Made by a program: the position numbers and the translations under genes. Positions 7,105 through 14,082 of a stretch of 20,031 nt of DNA are shown piece after piece (the first letter of the stretch is position 1; every line of letters starts with the position of its first letter). The notes beneath the pieces were generated by a model. That model worked only from the letters and a program-made list of their open reading frames with translations, was not told the origin of the DNA and ran no database searches. The DNA lies in assembly GCA_934661165.1 (NCBI GenBank), contig CAKUJB010000021.1:1-20031 (forward strand). The letters run 5' to 3'. Source of the stretch: an uncultured Microbacteriaceae bacterium. Its GTDB lineage: Bacteria; Actinomycetota; Actinomycetes; Actinomycetales; Microbacteriaceae.

Positions 7105-9193
7105 AGGCGTCGACGCGCGCCCGGTCGAGCCCCTCGCCTGCGATGATGAACTCCTTGCGCGGGGCGACCTCGTTGCCCATGAGGAGCTCGAAGACCCTGG
7201 CCGCGGCCTCGCCGTCGCGCACGTTCATCCGGCGCAGCGTGCGCCCGGTGCGGTCCATCGTCGTCGTCGCGAGCTGCTCGGCGTCCATCTCGCCGAGACC
7301 CTTGTAGCGCTGGATCGGGTCCTGGTAGCGCCGGCCCTGCTTCTGCAGCTTCGCGAGCAGCTGGTTCAGCTCGGTCTCCGAGTAGGTGTAGACGACCTCG
7401 TTGGGCTTCGTGCCCGGATTCATGATGACGACACGGTGCAGCGGCGGCACGGCGGCGTAGACCCGTCCGTCCTCGAGGAGGGGCCGCATGTACTTCGCGA
7501 ACAGGGTGAGCAGGAGCGTCCGGATGTGGGCGCCGTCGACGTCCGCGTCGGACATGATGATGACCTTGCCGTAGCGCGCGGCGTCGAGTTCGAAGGAGCG
7601 GCCGGAGCCCGCGCCGATGACCTGGATGATCGCGGCGCACTCCGCGTTCGAGAGCATGTCGGCGACCGAGGCCTTCTGCACGTTGAGGATCTTGCCGCGG
7701 ATCGGCAGCAGCGCCTGGTATTCGCTGTCGCGCGCGAGCTTCGCGGTGCCGAGCGCGGAATCGCCCTCGACGATGAAGAGCTCGGAGCGGGCGACGTCAC
7801 TCGACCGGCAGTCGACGAGCTTGGCCGGGAGCGAGGAGGACTCGAGCGCGTTCTTGCGACGCTGCGTCTCCTTGTGGGCGCGGGCCGAGAGCCGCGCCTT
7901 CATCTCGGACACGGCCTTCTCGAGCACGATCGCCGACTGCGCCTTGTCCTCGCGCTTCGCGGAGTCGAATCGCTCCTTGAGCCCGCTCGTGAGCACGTTC
8001 GCGACGATCTGCCGGACCGCCGGCGTGCCGAGGACCTCCTTCGTCTGGCCCTCGAACTGCGGCTCCGGCAGTCGGACGGTGAGCACCGCGGTGAGCCCCG
8101 CGAGGACGTCGTCCTTCTCGAGCTTCTCGTCGCCCTTCGCACTCACCTTGAGCTTGCGCGCATTCGCCTCGACCTGGGCGCGGAGGAATCGCAGCAGTCC
8201 CTGCTCGAAGCCGGTCTGGTGGGTGCCGCCCTTCGGCGTCGCGATGATGTTGACGAACGAGCGGAAGACGGTGTCGTACCCCTCGCCCCAGCGCAGCGCC
8301 ACGTCGACCTGGCACTGACGCTCGACCTCGCGGGAGACCATGTGCCCCTGGTCGTCGAGCACCGGGATCGTCTCGGTGAAGTCGCCGGTGCCCTGGATCC
8401 GCCAGGTCTGGGTGAGCGGCGCGTCCGAGGCGAGGTGCTCGGCGAACTCGGCGATGCCGCCGGCGAAGTGGAAGGACTCGGTGCGGGGGGCGCCCTCGGC
8501 GGTCGCGTCGACGAGGTCGAGCCGGAGGTCCGGGACGAGGAAGGCGGTCTGCCGCAGTCGGTCGGTGAGCTCGGCGGGCTGGAACGCCGCGCCCTTCGTG
8601 AAGATCTGCGGGTCGGCCCAGTACCGCACCCGCGTGCCGGTGATCCCCTTCGCGACCTTCCCGACCTCGCGCACCTCCGAGGCGGATTCGAACGGGGTGA
8701 AGGGCGAATCGGGTCGAGGCCCCTCCGGCCCGTCTCGGAAGACGCCGGGCTCGCCGCGGTGGAAGCTCATCGCCCACGTCCGCCCGTCGCGATCGACCTC
8801 GACGTCGAGCCGCTCGCTCAGCGCATTCACCACCGAGGCGCCGACCCCGTGCAGGCCGCCGGAGGCGGCGTACGAGCCGCTGCCGAACTTGCCGCCGGCG
8901 TGCAGCTTCGTGAAGACGACCTCGACCCCGCTCAGCCCCGTCTTCGGCTCGATGTCGACCGGGACGCCGCGGCCGTGGTCGCGCACCTCGACCGAACCGT
9001 CCTCGTGGAGCACGACGGCGATGTCCGAGCCGTGGCCGGCGAGCGCCTCGTCGACGGAGTTGTCGATGATCTCCCACAGGCAGTGCATGAGCCCGCGCGA
9101 GTCGGTCGAGCCGATGTACATGCCGGGGCGCTTGCGCACCGCCTCGAGTCCCTCGAGGACGGAGAGGTGCCGTGCCGAGTAGTCCGCTGCCAC
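7103..9193 (-). CDS. parE: DNA topoisomerase IV subunit B
   Basis: The ATPase subunit of topoisomerase IV, 696 residues. The GHKL ATP-binding site is complete: EIIDNSVDEA (catalytic Glu41, Mg-binding Asn45), RDHGRGVPVD (71-80) and GGLHGVGASVVNAL (112-125). The transducer-domain QTK-type lysine is in EGQTKEV (381-387). The TOPRIM domain has EGDSALGTAK (476-485), DADVDG (549-554) and QRYKGLGEMDAEQ (628-640). EGDSALGTAK is the actinobacterial ParE form of EGDSAGGSAK. The frame extends 27 codons upstream, but GTG at 9193 is chosen: it gives the family start (M)AADYSARHLSVLEGLEAVR, and TAGGGT ends exactly 7 nt before it. It converges with parC and diverges from the first ATP-grasp gene. Confidence 0.95.
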   Translation of the reverse strand: MAADYSARHLSVLEGLEAVRKRPGMYIGSTDSRGLMHCLWEIIDNSVDEALAGHGSDIAVVLHEDGSVEVRDHGRGVPVDIEPKTGLSGVEVVFTKLHAGGKFGSGSYAASGGLHGVGASVVNALSERLDVEVDRDGRTWAMSFHRGEPGVFRDGPEGPRPDSPFTPFESASEVREVGKVAKGITGTRVRYWADPQIFTKGAAFQPAELTDRLRQTAFLVPDLRLDLVDATAEGAPRTESFHFAGGIAEFAEHLASDAPLTQTWRIQGTGDFTETIPVLDDQGHMVSREVERQCQVDVALRWGEGYDTVFRSFVNIIATPKGGTHQTGFEQGLLRFLRAQVEANARKLKVSAKGDEKLEKDDVLAGLTAVLTVRLPEPQFEGQTKEVLGTPAVRQIVANVLTSGLKERFDSAKREDKAQSAIVLEKAVSEMKARLSARAHKETQRRKNALESSSLPAKLVDCRSSDVARSELFIVEGDSALGTAKLARDSEYQALLPIRGKILNVQKASVADMLSNAECAAIIQVIGAGSGRSFELDAARYGKVIIMSDADVDGAHIRTLLLTLFAKYMRPLLEDGRVYAAVPPLHRVVIMNPGTKPNEVVYTYSETELNQLLAKLQKQGRRYQDPIQRYKGLGEMDAEQLATTTMDRTGRTLRRMNVRDGEAAARVFELLMGNEVAPRKEFIIAGEGLDRARVDA

Positions 9194-9312
9194 GGATTCC
9201 ACCCTAGGCGCGGGTGCCGACGCTCCCCTGTCGACCCGCCCGCGGCACGACGCGCGCGACCGGATGTCCCCCATTCAGGGGATGCATAAGTTCATGCGTT
9301 CGAGTGGAGTGC
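9194..9312. other. Divergent intergenic region between parE and the ATP-grasp genes
   Basis: This 119-nt gap holds the parE -10 (minus) and an AT-richer patch around 9283-9294. The patch contains a possible -10 TAAGTT (9287-9292) for the ATP-grasp gene, with no good -35. A small inverted repeat, TCCCC, 6 nt, GGGGA (9267-9282), lies just upstream of it and could be an operator. Confidence 0.3.
9201..9206 (-). promoter_or_regulatory. Probable -10 of parE (leaderless)
   Basis: TAGGGT on the minus strand, 7 nt before the GTG start. Transcription would begin at the start codon. No good -35 is seen at 16-19 nt. Confidence 0.5.
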
Positions 9313-10362
9313 ATGGCAGGGAGCGTTGCGAAGCGAGTGCGCTACTGGCTGCATCGTGCGGCCCGCGTCGACCTGCGCCGCGCATTCGACCGGGCGCGTC
9401 GCGTCTCGGCCGAATCCGGGCGACCGCTGCCGCTCGTCGTCGCCGACATGGCCTGGTGCGCCGTGCGCTACGAGGCCGGCTACCACGACTACCACGGCTT
9501 CCAGTTCCACCTCCTCGATGCCGCGGCACGGCGATCGGTGCTCACCTATGCGCGGGCGAACAGCCTCGTGCAGCAGGTCAATCCGATCGAGCACCGCCGC
9601 AAGTTCTGGGACAAGCGCGAGTTCAACCGGCTGTTCGCCGCGCACCTCGGACGGGACTGGCTCGACGTCGAGCGGGCGACCGCGTCGAGCGTCGAGGCAT
9701 TCCTCCGCGAGCGCGGCACCATCGTCGCGAAGCCCATCGGCACCGATGCGGGGGTCGGGATCGAGCGCATTCGTCTCGACGACGTCGGCGACCCCGCAGC
9801 GCTCCGCGACCAGCTCCTGGCCGCGGGCCAGGTGCTCATCGAGGAGGAGATCCGTCAGCACCCTGATCTCGACCGGCTCGCACCCGACAGCGTCAACTGC
9901 CTCCGCGTCATCACGTTCCGCGACGGCGACGAGGTGCACGTCCTCGACCAGGTGCTCAAGCTCGGCACGGGCGCCTTCGTCGACAACCTCCTCGCCGGCG
10001 GGCTCTACACGGTGCTCGACGACACCGGGCGCGCGCGCTGGCCGGCGGTAAGCAAGGACCTCGACGTCGTCCACGAGCATCCCGTGACGGCCGAGCCGAT
10101 CCCCGGCTTCCGGGTCCCCCAGTACGACGAGGTGCTCGACCTCGTCGACCGGCTCGCGCGCGTCGTGCCCGAGATCCCGTACGTCGGCTGGGACATCGCC
10201 ATCACGCCGGACGGCCCGGTCGTCGTCGAGGGCAACTACAACACCGGCGTCTACTGGATGCCGCCGAGCATCACGGGCGAGCGCCAGGGCTCGCTGCCCC
10301 GCTACCTCGAGACGATGGGGCTCGCCGATCGGCGGCCGCGGTCCGCGGAGGTGGTTGGATGA
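9313..10362 (+). CDS. ATP-grasp ligase, sugar-transfer-associated type (paralogue 1)
   Basis: A protein of 349 residues with an ATP-grasp fold resembling the sugar-transfer-associated ATP-grasp family (ATPgrasp_ST). Such enzymes activate a carboxylate as acyl-phosphate and join it to an amine. The N-terminal region has VADMAWCAVRYEAGY (43-57) and NPIEHRRKFWDKREFNRLF (90-108). The ATP-binding lysine is probably Lys140 in IVAKPIGTDAGVGIERI. LAPDSVNCLRVITF (189-202) follows, then the metal-binding end YVGWDIAITPDGPVVVEGN (290-308) plus YNTG. There is no signal peptide or membrane segment. ATG 9313 is chosen because paralogue 2 aligns with it residue for residue from the start; an in-frame GTG at 9304 is possible. 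The substrate is unknown. It is followed after 4 nt by paralogue 2. Confidence 0.85.
   Translation: MAGSVAKRVRYWLHRAARVDLRRAFDRARRVSAESGRPLPLVVADMAWCAVRYEAGYHDYHGFQFHLLDAAARRSVLTYARANSLVQQVNPIEHRRKFWDKREFNRLFAAHLGRDWLDVERATASSVEAFLRERGTIVAKPIGTDAGVGIERIRLDDVGDPAALRDQLLAAGQVLIEEEIRQHPDLDRLAPDSVNCLRVITFRDGDEVHVLDQVLKLGTGAFVDNLLAGGLYTVLDDTGRARWPAVSKDLDVVHEHPVTAEPIPGFRVPQYDEVLDLVDRLARVVPEIPYVGWDIAITPDGPVVVEGNYNTGVYWMPPSITGERQGSLPRYLETMGLADRRPRSAEVVG
10347..10354 (+). promoter_or_regulatory. Shine-Dalgarno sequence for ATP-grasp paralogue 2
   Basis: GGAGGTGG lies inside the last codons of paralogue 1. It is only 3 nt from a TTG at 10355 and about 15 nt (from GGAGG) from the GTG at 10367, so neither spacing is ideal. 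The GTG is preferred because it makes the N-termini of paralogues 1 and 2 collinear. Confidence 0.4.
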
Positions 10363-10366
10363 ATGC

Positions 10367-11380
10367 GTGGGGAACGAGCTCCGTCGGCGGCTGACGTACT
10401 GGACGAAGCGGCTGCGCACCCTCCGGCTGCGCACCATCCTCGACACCGCGAAGCGGGTCGCCGAGGTGTCCGGGAAGCCGGTCTCGATCGTCCTCGCCGA
10501 CATGGCGTGGTGCACGCTGCGCTACGAGTCGGGCTACGCCGACTACGAGGAGTACGAGTATTACAACCTCGATCGGCGCGAGCGGCGCACGATGCTCTCC
10601 GCGGCGATGAACAACCGGCTCATCCAGCGCTACAACCCGATCGAGCACCGCGAGCAGTTCCGGGACAAGCGCCGGTTCAACCGAATCTTCGCCGAGTTCA
10701 TCGGCCGTGAGTGGCTCGATGTCGAGGCCGCGGCGACGGACGAGCTCCGCGCATTCCTCGCTCGCCACGGCCGCGTCATGGCGAAGCCGATCGACGCGGA
10801 GGCCGGGCACGGCATCGAGCGCATCGACGCGGCCGACGTCGCCGATCCCGAGGCGCTCCGGGCGCGGCTCATCGAGCGGGGGCAGACGCTGCTCGAGGAG
10901 TGCATCGTGCAGCACCCCGAGCTGAGCCGGCTCGCGCCCGACAGCGTCAACACGCTGCGCATCGTCACGTTCCGCCGGGACGAGACCGTCACCGTGCTCG
11001 CCCGCGTGCTCAAGATGGGTACGGGCGCACCGATCGACAACTTCGGCGCTGGCGGCCTCTACACGACGCTCGACGAGCGCGGCGTCGCGATGTACGGCGC
11101 GCTCGGCAACTCCGGCCGCGTCATCGAGGTGCACCCGCAGACTGGCGTCGAGATCGTCGGCTTCCAGGTGCCGACATTCGACGAGGTGCTCGCGCTCGCC
11201 GACCGACTCGCGCGCGTCGTCCCCGAGATCCCGTACGTCGGCTGGGACATCGCGGTGACCCCTGACGGACCGATCGTCATCGAGGGCAACGAGAACACGG
11301 GGCTGTGGTGGATGCGGCCGAGCCTGAGCGGGGTCAAGGAGGGGCTGCTGCCCCTGTACCGCGAGGCGATGGGCTTCTGA
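10367..11380 (+). CDS. ATP-grasp ligase, sugar-transfer-associated type (paralogue 2)
   Basis: A protein of 337 residues, clearly a tandem duplicate of the preceding gene. From the GTG at 10367 the two align without gaps for at least the first 150 residues, with the YW pair at 11-12 and the probable ATP-binding Lys140 (VMAKPIDAEAGHGIERI) in register. Shared blocks are VLADMAWCTLRYESGYADY (42-60), NPIEHREQFRDKRRFNRIF (90-108), LAPDSVNTLRIVTF, and the metal-binding YVGWDIAVTPDGPIVIEGN plus ENTG. At DNA level a 32-nt block (11222-11253) is identical to 10168-10199. A longer version from TTG 10355 would overlap the stop of paralogue 1. It is likely cotranscribed with paralogue 1; the substrate is unknown. 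Confidence 0.85.
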   Translation: MGNELRRRLTYWTKRLRTLRLRTILDTAKRVAEVSGKPVSIVLADMAWCTLRYESGYADYEEYEYYNLDRRERRTMLSAAMNNRLIQRYNPIEHREQFRDKRRFNRIFAEFIGREWLDVEAAATDELRAFLARHGRVMAKPIDAEAGHGIERIDAADVADPEALRARLIERGQTLLEECIVQHPELSRLAPDSVNTLRIVTFRRDETVTVLARVLKMGTGAPIDNFGAGGLYTTLDERGVAMYGALGNSGRVIEVHPQTGVEIVGFQVPTFDEVLALADRLARVVPEIPYVGWDIAVTPDGPIVIEGNENTGLWWMRPSLSGVKEGLLPLYREAMGF

Positions 11381-11399
11381 CGACGGGTTTGCGCCCGGA

Positions 11400-11431
11400 G
11401 CGAAACCGTGACGTGTGCGGCACGGTTTCGC
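11400..11431. repeat. Perfect 11-bp inverted repeat, terminator or operator
   Basis: GCGAAACCGTG (11400-11410), a 10-nt loop, and its exact reverse complement CACGGTTTCGC (11421-11431). It starts 20 nt after the stop of ATP-grasp paralogue 2 and ends 14 nt before a TACATT -10 candidate of the next gene. It could fold as an RNA terminator for the ATP-grasp pair, although no T-run follows, or act as a dimeric repressor site over the -35 region. Confidence 0.55.
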
Positions 11432-11445
11432 AGGCGGCGTGTGTT

Positions 11446-11451
11446 TACATT
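11446..11451 (+). promoter_or_regulatory. Probable -10 of the DUF7455 gene
   Basis: TACATT in a locally AT-rich patch. Initiation near 11458 would give a leader of about 45 nt with the purine-rich GAGGGAAGGCGGGG ahead of the ATG at 11503. The matching -35 position falls in the right arm of the 11400-11431 inverted repeat. Confidence 0.4.
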
Positions 11452-11502
11452 GGCGAACCGATCGGACTCCCCCGATGCGGTCACCTGAGGGAAGGCGGGG
11501 CG

Positions 11503-11724
11503 ATGAACCAGACGATTGAGACGAGCGCAGTACCGGCGACCGAGCTCAGCGCCCTCGACCGCTGCGACAGCTGCGGCGCTCAGGCCTACGTCCGCGCGAC
11601 CCTCGAGTCGGGCGAGCTGTACTTCTGCGCCCACCACGCGACCGCCTACCGCGAATCGCTCCTGCCGACCGTCCGCCACTGGCACGACGAGTCCGCGCGC
11701 CTCCTCGAGGACGCGCGAGCCTGA
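11503..11724 (+). CDS. DUF7455 family small zinc-ribbon-like protein
   Basis: A 73-residue protein starting at ATG, behind a purine-rich ribosome binding region. The core is DRCDSCGAQAYVRATLESGE (19-38) followed by LYFCAHHATAYR. Cys21, Cys24, Cys42 and His44 or His45 form a likely zinc site. This is the DUF7455 family, a small actinobacterial protein often found near the primary sigma factor and parE; its function is unknown. Its presence between the ATP-grasp and aminotransferase genes suggests those genes were inserted around it. An open frame extends upstream to 11305, but that part overlaps ATP-grasp paralogue 2 in another frame and is not supported. Confidence 0.85.
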   Translation: MNQTIETSAVPATELSALDRCDSCGAQAYVRATLESGELYFCAHHATAYRESLLPTVRHWHDESARLLEDARA

Positions 11725-11747
11725 GCCTCGTGCTCGGCGCCGAGTCG

Positions 11748-11753
11748 TAGGCT
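11748..11753 (+). promoter_or_regulatory. Probable -10 of the diaminobutyrate aminotransferase gene (leaderless)
   Basis: TAGGCT is followed by exactly 6 nt and the ATG at 11760. The gene therefore seems to have its own promoter rather than depending on readthrough from the DUF7455 gene, and a leaderless message is predicted. Confidence 0.5.
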
Positions 11754-11759
11754 TGGCGC

Positions 11760-13064
11760 ATGTCGGATCTCAGCGTCTTCGAGCAGCACGAGTCGGAGGT
11801 CCGCGGCTACATCCGCGCCTTCCCGACCGTCTTCGCCAAGGCGGTCGGCTCCCGGCTGATCGCCGAGGACGGCACCGAGTACCTCGACTTCTTCGCCGGT
11901 GCGGGCACGCTGAACTACGGGCACAACAACCCGAGGTTCAAGCCCGCGATCCTCGACCACCTCGAGCGGGACGGCATCGTGCACGGCCTCGACATGGCCA
12001 CGAGCGCGAAGCGGGACTTCATCGCGGCGTTCCAGCAGCGCATCCTCGCCCCGCGCGATCTTGAGTACCGCCTGCAGTTCACGGGGCCCACGGGCGCGAA
12101 TGCGGTCGAGGCCGCGATCAAGGCCGCCCGCATCGCGACGGGCCGCAACACGGTCATCGCCTTCACCCACGGCTACCACGGCCTCAGCCTCGGCGCGCTC
12201 GCGGCCACTGCCAATCGCGACTACCGCCGCTGGTCGGGCGGCCCGCTCGGCGGCGTCGTCTTCGCACCGTTCGAGGGCTACCACGGTCCCGACGTCGACA
12301 CCGTCGCGATGCTCGCGCGCATGCTCGACGACCCGTCGAGCGGCGTCGACCTCCCCGCCGCGATGATCGTCGAGACGGTCCAGGGCGAGGGCGGCGTCAA
12401 CGTCGCCTCCGCGGACTGGCTCCGCGCGATCCGCGCGCTCGCGACCGAGCACGGCATCCCATTCATCGTCGACGACATCCAGGCCGGCTGCGGCCGTACC
12501 GGTGACTTCTTCTCGTTCGAGTCGGCAGGGATCCGGCCCGACATCGTCGTCCTGTCCAAGTCGCTGTCCGGCTACGGGCTGCCGATGTCGCTCGTGCTCC
12601 TCTCGCCCGAGCTCGACGTCTGGGAGCCGGGCGGGCACACCGGCACGTTCCGCGGCAACAACCTCGCCTTCGTCGGCGCGACCGCGGCGCTCGAGACGTA
12701 CTGGGCCGATGACGCCTTCCGCACCGAGACGCTCCGCAAGGGCACGATCCTCGGCGAGGGGCTGCTGGCGATCGCGGCCCAGCACCCCGAGCTGCTCAGC
12801 GCGCGCGGCAGGGGCATGTTCTGGGGGCTCGCCTCGCTCGGCGACCCCGGACTCGCGAAGCGGCTGTCCCGCGAGTCCTTCGCGCGCGGCCTCGTCATCG
12901 AGACGGCCGGCGCCCGCGACGAGGTCCTCAAGTTCCTGCCCGCGCCGACGATCGAGGAGTCCGAGCTGCGTGCGGGCCTCGCGATCGTCGAGGCCGCGGT
13001 CGCGGCGGAGCTCGTCGGGGCCGGGAGCTCGGCAGGCGCCGGGGTCGCTGAGGCCGCCCGGTGA
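11760..13064 (+). CDS. ectB: Diaminobutyrate-2-oxoglutarate transaminase (EctB type)
   Basis: A PLP-dependent class III aminotransferase of 434 residues. EctB enzymes move an amino group from glutamate to L-aspartate-4-semialdehyde, giving L-2,4-diaminobutyrate (DAB). The EctB pattern is strong: FEQHESEVRGYIRAFPTVF (7-25), FFAGAGTLNYGHNNP (44-58), QFTGPTGANAVEAAIKAAR (106-124), VDDIQAGCGRTGDFFSFE (237-254) with the PLP-ring Asp, the Schiff-base Lys267 in LSKSLSGYGLPM, and WEPGGHTGTFRGNNLAF (288-304). The usual partners ectA, ectC and ectD are not in the window. Instead it overlaps an ATP-grasp gene by 4 nt (GTGA). DAB is therefore more likely a building block here than an ectoine precursor (inference). 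The last 20 residues are low-complexity Ala/Gly. Confidence 0.9.
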   Translation: MSDLSVFEQHESEVRGYIRAFPTVFAKAVGSRLIAEDGTEYLDFFAGAGTLNYGHNNPRFKPAILDHLERDGIVHGLDMATSAKRDFIAAFQQRILAPRDLEYRLQFTGPTGANAVEAAIKAARIATGRNTVIAFTHGYHGLSLGALAATANRDYRRWSGGPLGGVVFAPFEGYHGPDVDTVAMLARMLDDPSSGVDLPAAMIVETVQGEGGVNVASADWLRAIRALATEHGIPFIVDDIQAGCGRTGDFFSFESAGIRPDIVVLSKSLSGYGLPMSLVLLSPELDVWEPGGHTGTFRGNNLAFVGATAALETYWADDAFRTETLRKGTILGEGLLAIAAQHPELLSARGRGMFWGLASLGDPGLAKRLSRESFARGLVIETAGARDEVLKFLPAPTIEESELRAGLAIVEAAVAAELVGAGSSAGAGVAEAAR

Positions 13065-14074
13065 GGATGCTCCTCATCCGGCTGCGCTTCCTCGCGCGCC
13101 GGATCTGGAACTGGGACCCGAAGCGGCTCACCGAGTTCCTCGGCTACGTCAAGAAGCTGTCGCGGAAGCCGTCCTGGATCCTCATCCCCGACATGATCTG
13201 GTCGGCGGTGGTGTACACGGCACCCTTCGAGGCCTACGCGCAGTGGGACTTCTTCATGCTGTCCGGGCGCGAGCGCCGCACATTCATGACGGATGCGAAG
13301 TCGGCGATCCTCTCGAACCGCTTCAACTCGCAGGAGCACCGCGTCTTCTTCGACCACAAGCTCAACATGCTGCAGCGCTTTGACGCCTACCTGCGGCGGG
13401 AGTGGTTCGATGTCGCGGCGCACGACGCGGCCGCCTTCGAGGCGTTCGTGCGGCGGCACGGACGCGTCCTCGCGAAGGAGGTCATGGGCGGCGGCGGGCA
13501 CGGCATCGAGGTGATCGAGGCGAATGCGGTGGCGGACTTCCCCGCGCTCCGCACCCGGCTGCTCGAGCACGGCCAGGGCATGCTCGAGCAGTTCCTGCCC
13601 CAGCACGAGGGCATGAACCGGCTCAACCCGGGCGCCGTCAACACGATGCGGATCATCACGTACCTCGACCCGGACGACCACGTGCACGTCCTGACGCGAT
13701 GCCTCAAGATCGGCAACCAGGGCGTCATCGACAACTATTCCGGCGGCGGCATGTACACGATGCTCGACGAGCGCGGCGTCGCGATGCACGCGGCGTATGA
13801 CCAGGAGAACGACATCTTCGAGACGCACCCCGTCACCGGGACGCGGATCGAGGGGTTCCAGGTCCCCATGTTCGACGAGCTCCTCGCGATGATGGAGCGG
13901 CTCGCGCGGGAGATCCCGGAGATGCCGTACATCGGCTGGGACATGGCGATCACCCCCGACGGCCCGGCGCTCATCGAGGGCAACCACAACACGGGCGCGT
14001 TCCAGTCGCGCCCCTACGTCTCCGGCATCCGCATCGGCGACTACCCGAGGTACAAGGCCGCGATGCGGCTCTGA
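13061..14074 (+). CDS. ATP-grasp ligase, sugar-transfer-associated type (paralogue 3)
   Basis: A protein of 337 residues, the third and most diverged ATP-grasp paralogue. The GTG start overlaps the ectB stop (GTGA), with TGAGG 7 nt upstream, so it is translated together with the aminotransferase. It keeps the fold landmarks: IPDMIWSAVVY (42-52), VLAKEVMGGGGHGIEVIEAN (136-155) with probable ATP-binding Lys139, LNPGAVNTMRIITY, and YIGWDMAITPDGPALIEGN followed by HNTG. It differs from the other two in having AKE and four glycines instead of AKPI, and an Arg/Leu-rich, positively charged N-terminus. Coupling to ectB suggests its substrate is DAB or a DAB-containing compound (inference). A 5-bp GC hairpin (14067-14082) spans its stop and the gap to the convergent gene. 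Confidence 0.85.
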   Translation: MRMLLIRLRFLARRIWNWDPKRLTEFLGYVKKLSRKPSWILIPDMIWSAVVYTAPFEAYAQWDFFMLSGRERRTFMTDAKSAILSNRFNSQEHRVFFDHKLNMLQRFDAYLRREWFDVAAHDAAAFEAFVRRHGRVLAKEVMGGGGHGIEVIEANAVADFPALRTRLLEHGQGMLEQFLPQHEGMNRLNPGAVNTMRIITYLDPDDHVHVLTRCLKIGNQGVIDNYSGGGMYTMLDERGVAMHAAYDQENDIFETHPVTGTRIEGFQVPMFDELLAMMERLAREIPEMPYIGWDMAITPDGPALIEGNHNTGAFQSRPYVSGIRIGDYPRYKAAMRL

Positions 14075-14082
14075 CGCGAGCC

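Noticed and set aside
4560..9193. gyrA/gyrB instead of parC/parE
   Set aside because: The A subunit lacks a clear GyrA box, the B subunit has the actinobacterial ParE form EGDSALGTAK, and gyrB-gyrA normally lie in tandem near dnaA, not convergent beside sigA.
7436..9289. 617-codon plus-strand open frame opposite parE
   Set aside because: parE has complete GHKL and TOPRIM motifs on the other strand. The antisense translation is low-complexity Arg/Leu/Asp with no recognisable domain.
9267..9300. Short inverted repeats before the first ATP-grasp gene (TCCCC/GGGGA; GCAT/ATGC) as a defined operator
   Set aside because: The arms are only 4-5 bp, which is expected by chance in GC-rich DNA. They are noted in the intergenic entry but not claimed as a site.
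11760..14074. An ectoine biosynthesis operon
   Set aside because: Only the EctB-type enzyme is present. No ectA acetyltransferase, ectC synthase or ectD hydroxylase lies on either side; the neighbours are ATP-grasp and DUF7455 genes.
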